DNA of 64,000 nt. It comes from Protea cynaroides. Lineage: Eukaryota > Streptophyta > Magnoliopsida > Proteales > Proteaceae. The notes beneath the pieces were generated by a model, which was given only the letters and a program-made list of their open reading frames with translations, did not search any database and was not told the origin of the DNA. A program made the position numbers and the translations under genes. Of this stretch, positions 46,321 to 57,756 are shown piece by piece. The stretch lies in the NCBI GenBank assembly GCA_028583415.1, contig CM053269.1, positions 42,707,016 through 42,771,015 of the forward strand, given 5' to 3'. Position 1 is the stretch's first letter; each line of letters starts with the position of its first letter.

Positions 46321-46704
46321 CTAACAAGGTATCAGATTCATTAACATCATCTTCAATACATCTTGGATGATGTATAAATAACAAAACATGTCAAGATAAA
46401 TACCGGCCCATATGACTAGGAATACATTGATTCCATATAATGGGTATAAATAAGACTGGTCTACATGCACTTGCACCTCTTGGCGTAAACACTGGGATTC
46501 CATAGTCGCATATAACTGTGGGGTGGGTTGAGATGAACACTCTTCACCCTCATTGTACTTATCCACCCAAAGGAATCCATGTGGATGTTCTTGCTTGAAT
46601 GGACATGTATAAAATTGTCGTCCTGGATTTTTCTTAGTTCTTGAAGTCTTCATTATCATCTTCCCCATTCCACAATAGCACATTGATGGAATATTGGTAG
46701 TCAT
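46321..46704 (-). CDS. GRF-type zinc-finger protein, 127 codons, inside Harbinger
   Basis: The N-terminal 50 residues carry CYCG, then KKNPGRQFYTC and GFLWVDKYNEGEE, matching the plant GRF zinc finger (C-x-C-G ... NPGRxFxxC ... FxWxD). The Cys usually found before the F-x-W segment is not in its normal place; HPHGF is seen instead. The rest has no domain I recognise. GRF fingers bind single-stranded nucleic acid in other proteins; in plants many small GRF proteins are of unknown role and often transposon-associated. Whether this frame is a real gene or a captured fragment is open. Its flanks (46190-46300 and 46685-46800) are partial direct repeats of each other. Confidence 0.55.
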   Translation of the reverse strand: MTTNIPSMCYCGMGKMIMKTSRTKKNPGRQFYTCPFKQEHPHGFLWVDKYNEGEECSSQPTPQLYATMESQCLRQEVQVHVDQSYLYPLYGINVFLVIWAGIYLDMFCYLYIIQDVLKMMLMNLIPC

Positions 46705-46936
46705 ATTTCTGTCTCAACATGAATTATATAAACATCAATTATATTAATTTAACAACCAAACAAAGTTGTAATAGTTATCAATAGTTAAAAAATTGATAAA
46801 CATAGATGATGAAGCACAACTTTGTTGTTTGTTCACGAAGTTCTTTACAAAAAGTGATATTACAAAATGATTAACCACAATGCTATTGTTTGTTCACCAA
46901 CATTTAAAGACGAATGTAATATGACAAAATAATTGT

Positions 46937-47436
46937 GTATCATATTTCTGCTAGACCAGCACGTCTAGCTAATTGGTTTGCAATTTCTATTCTCAATGCG
47001 TTCATCTCATTGGCAGTTCCTTCCACATTTTCTAGATATTCTGGAACATAATTAACAGTGGGTAAAGAAGCATTCTCAGCCTCTTGAGCCAGATCTAATG
47101 CATCGTATTCACGAAGTCTATTAAATTCTTTGTCGACAACCTGTTCATCCTTAATATAATTGTGAAGAGCACAACATGCAACTACAATATAGGACTGAGC
47201 CTTGAGTGAATACGGTGGCATTGACTTCAAAATCCCGAATCGAGCTTTTAACACCCCAAAAACACATTCTATCACATTCCTTAAAGACGAATGTCTATGA
47301 TTAAATAACTCCTTAGGAGTTCTAGGTTCATTACCCCCTCCTCTATAATCTCGCAGGTGATATTTGTCTCTTGTAAAAGGTGTCAAGTACCCACGAAGAC
47401 TTGGATATCTCAAGTCAACGACATAATACTCTTTTG
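46937..47436 (-). pseudogene. Harbinger transposase, C-terminal fragment (DDE_Tnp_4 type)
   Basis: The minus strand reads EYYVVDLRYPSLRGYLTPFT, RDKYHLRDYRG, PKELFNHRHSSLRNVIECVF, GVLKARFGILKSMPPYSLKA and VACCALHNYIKDE, then a 40-residue tail ending RRAGLAEI. It covers the last third of a HARBI1-like nuclease. The final catalytic Glu (in the NVIE motif) is present, but the two upstream Asp residues lie in the missing part. It begins directly at a junction with a MYB-like segment at about 47437, so the N-terminal portion was deleted. Confidence 0.8.
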
Positions 47437-47538
47437 AAAGTACTGGTTGTCTTATTGCCCTTCACAACTTCCTCAACCAAAATCTCAACAAAAGTATCAA
47501 ATTCACCCTTTAACCATTTAACAGTATCACCGGCCATT
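47437..47538 (-). pseudogene. N-terminal piece of a second MYB/SANT-like protein
   Basis: Reads MAGDTVKWLKGEFDTF, VEILVEEVVKGNKTTST and FK, close to the start of the gene at 46064 (VEEVVKGNKTTSTF is identical). After about 34 codons it jumps into transposase sequence out of frame. It marks the breakpoint of an internal deletion. Confidence 0.75.
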
Positions 47539-47539
47539 A

Positions 47540-50024
47540 TATTCTAATGTAAACTGATAAAAAATATTACAAAAATCGATTAGGGAAAAAAATACATTAC
47601 AATCTCAAGGCTTGAATGAGATGATGATTGATAAGAGAGAACAAGTCTAGAATATGCTTTATTATACATAAAAACATGTATTAATAATATAAACGACATA
47701 AACTAAATAATAAAAAAATATAAACTATCTCGAGACCTTACTGTTATTTTTTTTTCAGCTCTCTGCCCATCAAAAAGAAAAAAGATACAGCCTAGACTTA
47801 AACCTGACATAACCCCAAGTGCAGGACAGGAGCAACATAATGGGCCTCCTGTTTTGATGGTTAATGGTTGACAAATCAGCTGATGGTTTTAATTAGGCCC
47901 ATCAAGTGGTGGCAACCCTATTGTAGATTTTTACCAAGTATGTTATTTTTTTCAACTGATTTTACACATTTCTTTTAAGATGTTGTAGCTGTCCCAATGT
48001 GATCAAATGATCACTATGGTTGAAACATAACAGGCTTAGCAGATTTTGTAAAAGAAAAAGGAAAAATTTTTCCCTGCATACAGTTTTTGTAAAGTTACTA
48101 ATAAGCAAAGCTTAAGCCCAAAAAATCAATTTCTATAAATTTCTTTTCTGAACTTGAAAGGAAGAAAGATTGGCAGAGCAAGTGGCAGCTCCTACCATTT
48201 ACAAATTTGAAGCAATGGTAGGTAAATCTATGAACTACCATATTCATTTCATGTAATTTCCTACTCTCTGTTATGGTTAGAATGTTAGATATTGACTTCT
48301 CAAACAATTCTAACTCAATTTGATGCAAATGATAAGAAGAAGAAGAGATCTACAACATCGAGGGGAAATAACGAAGAAGGCATTCATGAAATGCAGATGC
48401 AGTTTCTGACATCATGAATCCAGATATATATCCAAATTACGGGGAAAAAAAAAAAGACAAAGCAAAGAAGTTAAAACCTAACAATTTTTTTTGAATTATA
48501 CACCAAATTTTCATTTTCAATTCTTTTGAGTTCCATTTTTGTCAGTTGCACATTACAGAACTTACCCTCCACAACAACAACTTTTACTGTTATGAAAGAA
48601 AAAAAAATCCCAAAAAAGGGAATATATATGTTGGCATGATTTATAGCCCAACATTCAATTATTTTGCAATTGAGAAGACTAGAGGAACTGGGGGAGCTTT
48701 GGGAGAGGGTTCATAAGCAGAGATAGGTATTGTTTGATCAAACTTGCAATAACTAGATATCAACTGAGCAGAGTTAGTATTGCTGCTCTCCTCAATGGTG
48801 ATCATGTTGATCAAGTGCAAAAGTACCCTTTCAATCTCCTACCCATAACTCCATTCATGGACCTCTGCCTTGATAACCAATGAATTACTGCAAATCAGTT
48901 CCCAGAATGGAAAATGCCTCCTTGGCATCACCAGATAAAACCAAGGTCTCAAATTACTGCTACATTGATCAGTACAGGTCAATTCAAGGTCTAGAGTCAG
49001 AAGAGGTACTATTTGATTAAGAAAAACAATTTTTTCCCAATCTTGAAGACTTACCTTATAACTAATCTTGTTCAAGAAAACCAAACAATCTACTAAACAT
49101 AAAAAAAAAATTAAAAAAAATAATAACCTTAAAAGATCGTCAAAATATCAACAACCTGGTAAATGTGAACCACTGAGGATTTGAGAAACTACAATGTTCT
49201 TTGGGCAAATCACAGGGGAGGAAACATAATTTTTCTCTTTTATAGTTGATTACAATTACTGCAGCAGTTCTATATTACAATTGATTATAATTTCTATAGC
49301 AATACAACTGTTCTAGATCTCAGAATCACAAACAAGACATCAAAATTTGCTAAAATTCAGCAGATCTGATCTATAAACAAAACACGTTGGCTGAAATTGG
49401 AGCCTAGCTAATAAGGGCTTGCATATTTCCGTTTTCAACAATTTTTTTCAAATCAATGTAAGATTAAAGTTTCCCATCACTTGAGTTATAAGTGAGATTG
49501 ATCGATGTCGTCACGAATGTCACCAACTATGAATCAGATGGGTGAGATCCTAAACAATATTCAAAGTGTCCAAAATTCAACCCAAAAAAAAAAAAAAAAC
49601 ACTGTAATGAATCGAGATTCAAAATTGGCATTCTGTATTTCTAAATTACCCCACTATTCCAATTGGAACATCTCCAGGTTAGCTTGTTTGATACCTTGTT
49701 CCTTATTTTATTTTTCGTCCATACAACTCCTACCGATTAAAATGAATCGATCCAAAAACCCTAACCCGAGATAAATCAATCCAAAAACCCAAACCCTAGA
49801 TAAATCCCCTAACCTCAGATAAATCAATCCAAAAACTCTAACCCCAGATGAATCAAATCAAAAGCCCTAACCATTCATAGTGCATATTTCAAAATAAAAT
49901 GAGGTAGGAGAAAATATTCAAAGGGTTGAAGGTTTACCTTGGAAGAATGAGAGAAGGACAAAATGGGTGAAAAATCGAAGGGCTTGCTCCCGATTCCAGT
50001 AATGCCTGAAATAGGTTGGAAGGA

Positions 50025-50078
<54 letters not shown>

Positions 50079-50500
50079 AAGAGAGAGGAAGTAGAGATGG
50101 AGTGAGGAAGAGAGACAGAGAGACAGAGAAAGAGGAAGTAGAGAGAGAGCTAACCTGCTGAAGATCCGTCGATGTGCAGAGGAGAAGATGAAGCTTCGTT
50201 CGAGCAAGGAGAAAATACAAGAACATAAGAGTGTCGTTCGAACAAGGAGAAAACACGGGAAGCCAAATAATAAAATGGGAGTTAGATTCACTCGACTCCC
50301 GTGTTTTGACACCCGGTTTTGGCTCTGGTTACGTAAAAGCAAGTTTTTTTTTTTTACTTTGAGATTTTGACTCTGAGAGTCATTTTTTGAACCGGTTGAC
50401 TCCATGGGAGCTAGAATCAATATGGTGTTACAAAACACTTTCTGGCTCCCAAATGACTATCAAATGGCTCCCTAGGAGTCCAAATCAAAAGCAGAGCCAG
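47540..50500. other. Interior of Harbinger without recognisable genes
   Basis: AT-rich sequence with short frames only. Notable parts are four copies of a unit like ACCCTAACCxxAGATAAATCAATCC (49745-49870) and a (GA)n tract. Nothing else is supported. Confidence 0.4.
50030..50076. repeat. (GA)n microsatellite
   Basis: An uninterrupted GA dinucleotide tract inside the Harbinger element. Confidence 0.95.
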
Positions 50501-51076
50501 AGCAAAGTGTTACCAAACAGGCACCAAACAAGCAATTACTCACAAAAAAACTTTTTGGGAGAACTAAAAAAAATAAAAAAAAAATTCTCCTTTCTTACAC
50601 TCTCTTCTTCACAAGACAAAAGATTGACCACCACCACCACCACCACCACCACCCACAACCCACAACTACCACCATCAGTTTTCTAGACTTCGATTGACAG
50701 GATAGTGTGTTTATCAAACATGTTTCTGTTCTAAAGATATTCCGTAATATATTCCAAAACTGCGTTATTAAACATGCTTCTACTCCCAAATAATCATGGA
50801 ATAGTTTAGTTTAATATTTTTACTCTAAATTAAAAGTAAAGAATCCAGAACAGAAGTATTATTGAACAGGTCCTAGATTGGTATAAATTGCTGTGTCATG
50901 TTCTAAAAATCTTCATACATTTCATATGTAGCAGGTTAAAATATAATGCTTAATTCATACAAATAGATTCCTTGACACGACCCGCAGGATGTGATCATGA
51001 AGCTGCTTCAAGTTATATCAGTTGTGTCCAGATCAGAAGTTAAAGGCCTAATGGTGTTTTCTCCGTGGACAATGGT

Positions 51077-51078
<2 letters not shown>

Positions 51079-51125
<47 letters not shown>
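51079..51125. repeat. (CT)n microsatellite
   Basis: An uninterrupted CT dinucleotide run in the unit D spacer; unit C has none at this point. Confidence 0.95.
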
Positions 51126-51128
<3 letters not shown>

Positions 51129-51644
51129 GGAATGCATGTACAAAAGATGCAATCCATAGGAGCTATGGGGCAAGAACATAAAAAATGAAACGAAGAAAAC
51201 CCCTAAAAACAGAGTAATAACCGAACACCTCAGAATGGAAAATCCATATTTCCCCTCCTATAAATAAATATAATAAAATGAAATAATCTCATTCCCTCCC
51301 AAAATTTCAGAACTTTAAAAGCTCTATCTCTGTGTCATTCTTCAAAACAAAAAATCCCAAACAAATTTCCCAAAATCATCGTCATCATCATTCTAGCCTT
51401 CGGACCATAAGCACTGCTCAAGGAGACTAAAGCAGGACCTCAATTTTATATCGGATACAGCGCAAGCGAGATACTCATGTACCCACATCTCTCATACACC
51501 AAAACCATGGTCAGATAACTGGCAAAATCAGGTACAAATTAAAGTCGTCTTCTTCAGTCATAAATGGAACGTAAGAGAGAGAGAGAGAGAGAGGGGAATT
51601 TTTTTTTTTTTTTCAAGGAAGAAGAAAAGGGTTTATGTAGGCTA

Positions 51645-52050
51645 TTCACATGGGACCCAGATCCTCTATAGTGACTGCCAAACGGCAATGAGATCCTGAC
51701 CGCTCCTAATGCATCGAGACATATGCCGATGCATTATGAGTGGTCTAAAACTTCACTATCAAGCGGCAATCATAGCAAAGGATTTTTTTTTTCCATTCAT
51801 CACAAGACCAGGATCCTCTGTATAGACTGCCAAAAGCAATGAGATCCCGTTCGCTCATAATGCATCAGGACATGTGCCGACACTTTGAGTGGTCTAGACT
51901 TCACTGTCAGGCGGCAGTCACTATAGATGATTTTTTTTTCCATTCATTACAGTACCAAGATCCTCTGTTAGTGATTATCACGTAACAGTGAGATCCTGAC
52001 AGCTCATAACGCAACAGGACACGTGCCTATGCTCGTAATAGGCGTGAATA
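51645..52050. repeat. Tandem palindromic MITE-like elements (spacer of unit D)
   Basis: Third occurrence of the array seen at 4691-5090 and 30340-30735, with the same order of units and T tracts. Confidence 0.6.
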
Positions 52051-52764
52051 ATCGCTTCCCAAATTCGGAATGGTGTAAAAATCCCTTTTGATCCACTGTT
52101 TCAGTTTTTACCAAAAAAAAAATCCAGTGTATCAGTTTTTACCAAAAAAAATAATCCGGTGTTTCGGTGCCTTACGAAATAGGATTTCAAGTTTAAATTT
52201 ACGAACTAGGTTTCAACGGATTTTGATGATGTTTCCTCTCCAACCAATCTTATTCCACCATCAATAATTAACAACCGTTAATTCTGATCCATGGTACGCA
52301 GCTAGTACCTCAATTTAAATAATAAAAAAAAAAAGATATTACGGGCCAGAAATGTAAGGTTATAAATTATATGCAGCTGCACCCATAGATAAAACCAAAC
52401 ACCCTATATTTCTTCCATCCAAACATTTTGACCATAAAACACATGTTAATTAAGGACACAAGAACAACTTAGAAACGATAACATGACCTACTCTAAAGAT
52501 CATAATAATAAATATGACAAACAAGAACTAATTAGGGCATATCCAATGCACAAGGCTGTTCCTACGGGAGAGGCTGTTTATCAATTCAAACCTATGACTA
52601 CCAAGATGCAATGGAACAATCTTCCATTGTCGAGGCTGAATAATAATCACACAAAGTAATTCATAGAGACAAGATGTAAGTTCATTCCTGACCATAAAAG
52701 ACACGCCAAGGACACAAGAAGTTGGTACAATAACAAAACCAACTCTACAAACCATACTAATAAA

Positions 52765-53062
52765 CATGACACAAACAAAGAACAATAGGAAAATGTAACG
52801 ATGGAAGCTGAATGATAATCACATGAAGTAATTCATAGAGCTAGACAGGATGAAGGTCATTGGATTGTTGATGTCCAACAGTCGTTGCTCTTCTTCCCAA
52901 GATCACACTCTACCATGACACAAACAAAGAACAATAGGAAAATGTAACGATGGAAGCTGAATGATAATCACATGAAGTAATTCATAGAGCTAGACAGGAT
53001 GAAGGTCATTGAATTGTTGATGTCCAATAGTCGTTGCTCTTCTTCCCAAGATCACACTCTGC
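52765..53062. repeat. 149-bp tandem duplication spanning the 3' end of copy D
   Basis: Two adjacent, nearly identical 149-bp copies begin CATGACACAAACAAAGAAC at 52765 and 52914. The second copy includes the last coding bases of exon 4; the first holds a duplicate of that exon end in the 3' flank. Confidence 0.9.
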
Positions 53063-54435
53063 AACCGTCTCTTGTTGCTCCTGATCATGAATCTGCTCTA
53101 GTGGTACCAGTTGTAGTTGTTGCTGCAGTTGATGCTGCATGATCAAGATATCAGAAAGCCTATTCTTTTCTTGCTTTAGCCACTCAGTTTCAGCTGCCAA
53201 TTAACAACCGATTAGTAATCAGAAAAGATCTCCTTTATTTCGTACTATTTCAAATTTTCTCGCAGACTTACCATTTTTGAGTTTTTCCTCACCACAGAGT
53301 TCGTCTAGCCTCATCCTTAAGGCTTCATTTTCATTACACAGCTCAATACGTTTGCAATCATAATAGTAGACTTGGTTAGCCATAATGGAGATAACTTCCT
53401 ATAGAAGAGGTTATAAATAGAAAAGTTAAACAAGGAAAAATTATGATTTCCAATTGGAGGTAAAATAGTACTCAAGTCAGTTGATTGTTTGGTTATATAT
53501 ACATACCCTACAGGGGGGGGGGATTTTTTCCAGCTACCCGTTTCTGTACCCATATGGAATCTGTCTTTTTTTCAAGAGATTCACAAATTCCCTTCTAATT
53601 TATAATATTTCTAAAATATTCTTTTCATTAGAGCACGATTCCTTATGAGTGTACAAGAAACGAAGTAGCAAGAAAGTTGTGGTAGTAGGAAAATTTTGTA
53701 CTTTCAAAGGAGGATAGTTCATCTACAAATACAATCACGGAAAAGCATCTGTTCTTTTGTTTCCATAAATGCCCTTATGTATGGTAAATGGCTGTGAGTG
53801 CAAGGATGCCATCTCCTAACTGTGCATGCAGAGTTCACGTTCATGTAGATGAATTACTCTACTCATACCTTTAGACTATCAACTTGTTGTTCTAGTTGAG
53901 CAATGTATTCCGACTTTCTAACCCGAGATTTCAGTGCAGCTAGTCGGCTGCTAATAACCCTACAAAAGGTTAAAAAGAGACCCAGATAGAGTTATATTAA
54001 TATCAGTGTTCAAGTATACTTGAAATCGGGCAAGGGGTCAGCATGGGATCGGTCCTCTTTACTTTGTATCATGCGGAGCCAACCATGCCATTACCCTTGT
54101 TGGTTCAATCCTAAGCCGATCTGATCTGTGCACTAAAACCTTACTTAACATTACCTTGTATTATAAGATACTGATTTTTGGAATGAAAAAAAAAAAAAAA
54201 ATGTGGTGATTTTAGGGGAAAAAGAAACCTACCTCAAATTTTTTGGATCCATGGAAAGATCATTGAACAATGAGTAGTCTGCAGCCCTGTTCGGTTGCAT
54301 AATCATCTTCAAGTTCTCCTCGGCATCACGAAGCATACCACTATGCCTTCGGTTCATGATTGCATTCAGAGCTGGGTTTGGGTACCTTGGTGGCTGCGGC
54401 CCCATTTCCACCACTTTCATCATCCCTCCTGCCAT
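53006..54435 (-). CDS. bZIP transcription factor, copy D (202 codons, four exons)
   Basis: Coding exons are 54435-54233, 53959-53869, 53398-53272 and 53193-53006, with GT-AG introns at the positions and phases of copies A and C. The N-terminal region begins MAGGMMKVVEMGPQPP and lacks the 34-residue block of copy A. The bZIP region reads SSRLAALKSRVRKSEYIAQL with Ser replacing the invariant Asn, followed by the leucine zipper. Near the end a small indel after the Gly of CDLG shifts the frame, so the tail becomes KKSNDYWTSTIQ instead of the EEQQLLDIN-type end of copy C. The shifted tail removes 12-17 family residues but leaves the DNA-binding and dimerisation parts. Probably translatable; function of the changed tail is unknown. 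Confidence 0.75.
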
Positions 54436-54565
54436 TATCTCCCTACTGATTCTACTTGTAAATTAGCAGCAACACCCTTAATCAACACTGAGGTACACCC
54501 AACGTGATCTTTCTAACTCTCAAAGGGAAAATCAATGGAGAATTCATCATTGAAATCCCTTGTCA

Positions 54566-54575
54566 TATTTAAATA
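54566..54575 (-). promoter_or_regulatory. Candidate TATA box of bZIP copy D
   Basis: TATTTAAATA, 131 bases upstream of the start codon, matching the position in copies A and C. Confidence 0.4.
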
Positions 54576-56880
54576 TGTTTTTTTCTACTTGTAGTAACAC
54601 CGTTCTGTCAATTACGTGTTTGCCAGATTGATTCTTATGCACTCCATCTTATCTGTTGATATCCATATCGCATAAGCTATGAGCTTTACATGTTCTAATG
54701 AATTGATCCGCTTTAATGACCAAAAAACAAGACCGCTCTTTTCACCGTTAGATTTGCGTCAGTCTCCAAACGAAATACCAAAACTGCCGCCTTGTATATT
54801 TCGTGATGGCCCAAGGAATACGCATTAAAGGAAATCAATTACAACTAAATGCATGTTCTGACAACTCTTTAAATATTACACACGTTCCTTTGCGTTTTCT
54901 CATGACATATACTTTCCTTTCGAGGGGTATCAATTTCTAGTCCACACCAACACGACTGTTTACTAAACATGCCATGCTTAGATCCGGACTGATTATTAAT
55001 CGGTTGTTCACGCTGTAAGGATGTAGCTCAATGGTTGCCCAACCGCACCAACAAAATGTCGACCCAACAAATTGTTGACCGGACACGACACCGACCCATA
55101 AAATGGTCGACTATTGACCGCTAAAGGTTCAATCTCTAAAGGCCTAATCTCTCATTTCTCCTCATTTAAGACCCTCATTTTTTTATGTCCTTAAAGCTAA
55201 GGGATGTCATTGAAGTACAAAAGGACCCCCATTTTTTATTTCCAATAATGCATAATGATAGACCTTATAGTTTTAGTCATAGTTCTAGATTTTGGTCGAA
55301 ATTTTTTATTTTGGTTGAAATGTTTTGATTTTTGGGTAATACGAAACGAAACCATATGCCGATACTGAAAATACCATATTTCAGACCGAAATATTAATTT
55401 CGACCATAATTCGGTCTAAACATTATGGTGGAAATTACTGTTTCGACTGAAATATGGTAGAAACTGGTTCGAAAAATGGCCGAACCACTTCAACCATACT
55501 TATAAAACAAAGCCTTATTTCGACAAAACCTGTTTATTTCGATAGGTTTCCTCTCCTTTCGCTTGAAAGCATGCCCTAGTGCAATTTTGGTGAGTTGCCT
55601 TGCTTCCCTTGTTCGAATCGTTCATTCTTCCCCCCAATCTTATTGTTTACCTCTATTTCCATCCACTCTGAGGAGGATTCAACCTCATTTCAGCAACTCT
55701 TTGAAGATTTGAAACTTGAAGGTAAGAATCTCTTCCCTAAAACATTTTTTTTTTAAATTGTCTTTAAAGTGTATGAATGGTCTTCTTTAAATTATTTCCA
55801 GTGTTGTTTTAGTACAAATGATTTGATAGATATGTTAAAAAGATTAAAATTGCATTACAGAAAAAATTGAGCTCAAAAAACTTTTTTTTTTAGGCTCCGA
55901 AACCAAGTTCGAAAACATAAGTATTTTTTTTATCAAGCTTCGACTAAATTTCGACTGAAACCACCAAAATTTCTTTTTTTTGGCCTGGTTGAAACCAGAC
56001 ACAAAATCGAAATTCGAATCCTTGGTTTTAGTAGACCATGATGCTCTATTGACAATTATGCAATTTGTTCAAGTTGATTGTCTTACTCCCGCCTGCGAAA
56101 TATAACTGAATATAACAATTTAGTAGTTGATAATATAGAGACGGTTAAGAAAGATGTTCTCACAAACCCTTATTAAGAAATAATTATTCATCAAAAAATT
56201 GGGACGATTATCATAAGACCGAATAACATAATCTATTGTGGACCAGTTGGTTTGCATCATTGAAGTCTATTAATAGACCGATTAAACCGTTTAACGTAAG
56301 ATTGATTATGAACCGAAACTGACTGAACCAAATATAAATATGTCTGTCTCACAAATAAAGACCGATTAATCAAACATGCAAATCAAAATGCAAAGTATTC
56401 GATTGGTGGAGACCAATTTAACCTGACCAAGATTGAACCGATTGACCCCTTTATATCTTTTAAATTTGATATAAATTTAGAATGTATACTTTTAAATTGT
56501 GCTTTAATTTATGAAATCTTAATACCAACATGAGCATAGCCACACTGGAAATCTAAATCCTTTTTTTTTCGTAAACATCTAAGACCTTCGATAACGTAGA
56601 AAAATGATATCAAGATCCTACAACCTAATGTAGTAGAGCCCTTGACAGCTAGCTCTTTTTGGGTATCTAATTGAGGAAATATATAGGGCAGTAAATGAAT
56701 TCTAAAGATAGGATGTTTTTGCACAACTGAGGTAAATTAAAATTTTAATTAATTTGCATTATCTCCTTATTTATTATCTATCTTTACTTAGAAAATTAAA
56801 ATAATAACCTGTGTATCTATCGTTGTAAACCATTTAATACATAAACAACTGAAAATTTCATAAAAGGAAAAAAAAGAGAA
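54576..56880. other. Upstream flank of bZIP copy D
   Basis: No gene. It is collinear with 33205-34760 except for the 748-bp insertion at 55277-56024. Confidence 0.5.
55277..56024. mobile_element. 748-bp insertion with 7-bp target duplication
   Basis: Flanked by GTTTTAG on both sides (55270-55276 and 56025-56031) where units A, B and C have a single GTTTTGG. The interior is rich in TTTCGACTGAAA and GGTCGAAAT motifs in both orientations. The ends show weak inverted similarity (GATTTTGGTCGAAA against its near complement). A 7-8-bp duplication suggests a hAT-like non-autonomous element, but the class is uncertain. Confidence 0.6.
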
Positions 56881-57756
56881 AAAAGAATTGAATCTTACAT
56901 ATATCTATCTAGGTTCCAGTGTGGACTGATATGACTAATGAAAAGAAAAAAAAAAAAAAAAACCACCCCACCAAGCTTTGAACATCTAATCTCAACTTCA
57001 TATAAAATTTGATTCCAGTTAAGGATATAAATGATTTTGCATGTTCACTTGAAACTTCTATATTACTTTTAAGGAATCGAATCCTATTTTTCGAGAGATT
57101 TAGGAGGAGGGCAGTGACTTGGTTGGATGGTCGACACTTAGGACTTGGGTGAATCGAAACCCTTCATCTGAGCCGATATCCCCTTATCAGTTTGATTTGT
57201 TGGCTCGAATGAAGGGCTAGGATTCACCCTAGTCTCAAGTATTAGTCATCCAACCAGATCACCGCCCCTCCTCCCAAATCTCTAGGAGGAGAGTATGTGG
57301 ATCCTACTTTCAAACCAAATATCATAAGTAGTCAAGCAAAACAAAGGATCAACCCTGCTTGGAGGTTGTTGTGACCCGATCAAGCTCACCAGAGGCCAGC
57401 GCTTTATCCTTCTGTAAAGATTGGAGACAAAATGTGATACCAGATTCTTGTAGAAAAATAGCACACAAAATAAATATGCTCCAAAGAGTATCCAAATACC
57501 CAACACAATGCATAGGATGACAAACTAATAATACTTACGCCCATAGCAAAGGCTTCTTTAAGTAAAGAAAGACTTCATACATAATGTCCACACGTGAAAT
57601 GGTTGTTTTGGGATTTAAGGGTGTTAAATGGTGTAGTTTTAGTTTTGCGGTTTCGATTCAATACATCTAGGAATCAAACTAAAATCAAATCATTTATTGA
57701 ATGGTTTGAAAATGTTTACCAAAATTATTTATATTCGGTTCAATTTAATCGACTTT
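56881..57756. other. Spacer with one hairpin element
   Basis: Apart from the inverted repeat at 57094-57283, no gene or known element is recognised. Confidence 0.4.
57094..57283. mobile_element. 190-bp hairpin MITE-like inverted repeat
   Basis: The two arms are complementary over about 65 bp each (left starts AGAGATTTAGGAGGAGGG, right ends with its complement), with smaller internal pairing. The transcript would fold into a near-perfect hairpin. No clear target duplication was found. Confidence 0.6.

Larger units (their letters stand above)
45058..50535 (-). mobile_element. PIF/Harbinger DNA transposon, rearranged and non-autonomous (5.5 kb)
   Basis: Terminal inverted repeats GTGTCTGTTTGGTAACACT on the left and the complement of TGCCTGTTTGGTAACACT on the right are flanked by the 3-bp duplication TTA (45055-45057 and 50536-50538). 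The related unit C at about 29160 has a single TTA, which is an empty site. On the minus strand it carries a Harbinger-type transposase fragment and MYB/SANT-like second-protein sequences, the two components of PIF/Harbinger systems. A GRF zinc-finger frame lies between them. The transposase lacks its N-terminal two thirds, so the element could move only with help from another source. Confidence 0.85.
50539..53005. other. Downstream flank of bZIP copy D
   Basis: It resumes the unit after the Harbinger element and parallels 29160-31655. It holds a short CAC tract (50630-50680), a (CT)n tract at 51079-51125, the palindromic MITE-like array and the common 3' flank. No gene. Confidence 0.5.

Noticed and set aside
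49745..49870. CCCTAA-rich repeats as interstitial telomere DNA
   Set aside because: The CCCTAA blocks are separated by AGATAAATCAATCC and do not form the plant telomere array CCCTAAA in tandem.
49875..50438. 187-codon Ser/Leu-rich frame
   Set aside because: It reads through the (GA)n microsatellite, which creates the SLSL pattern; no domain is seen.
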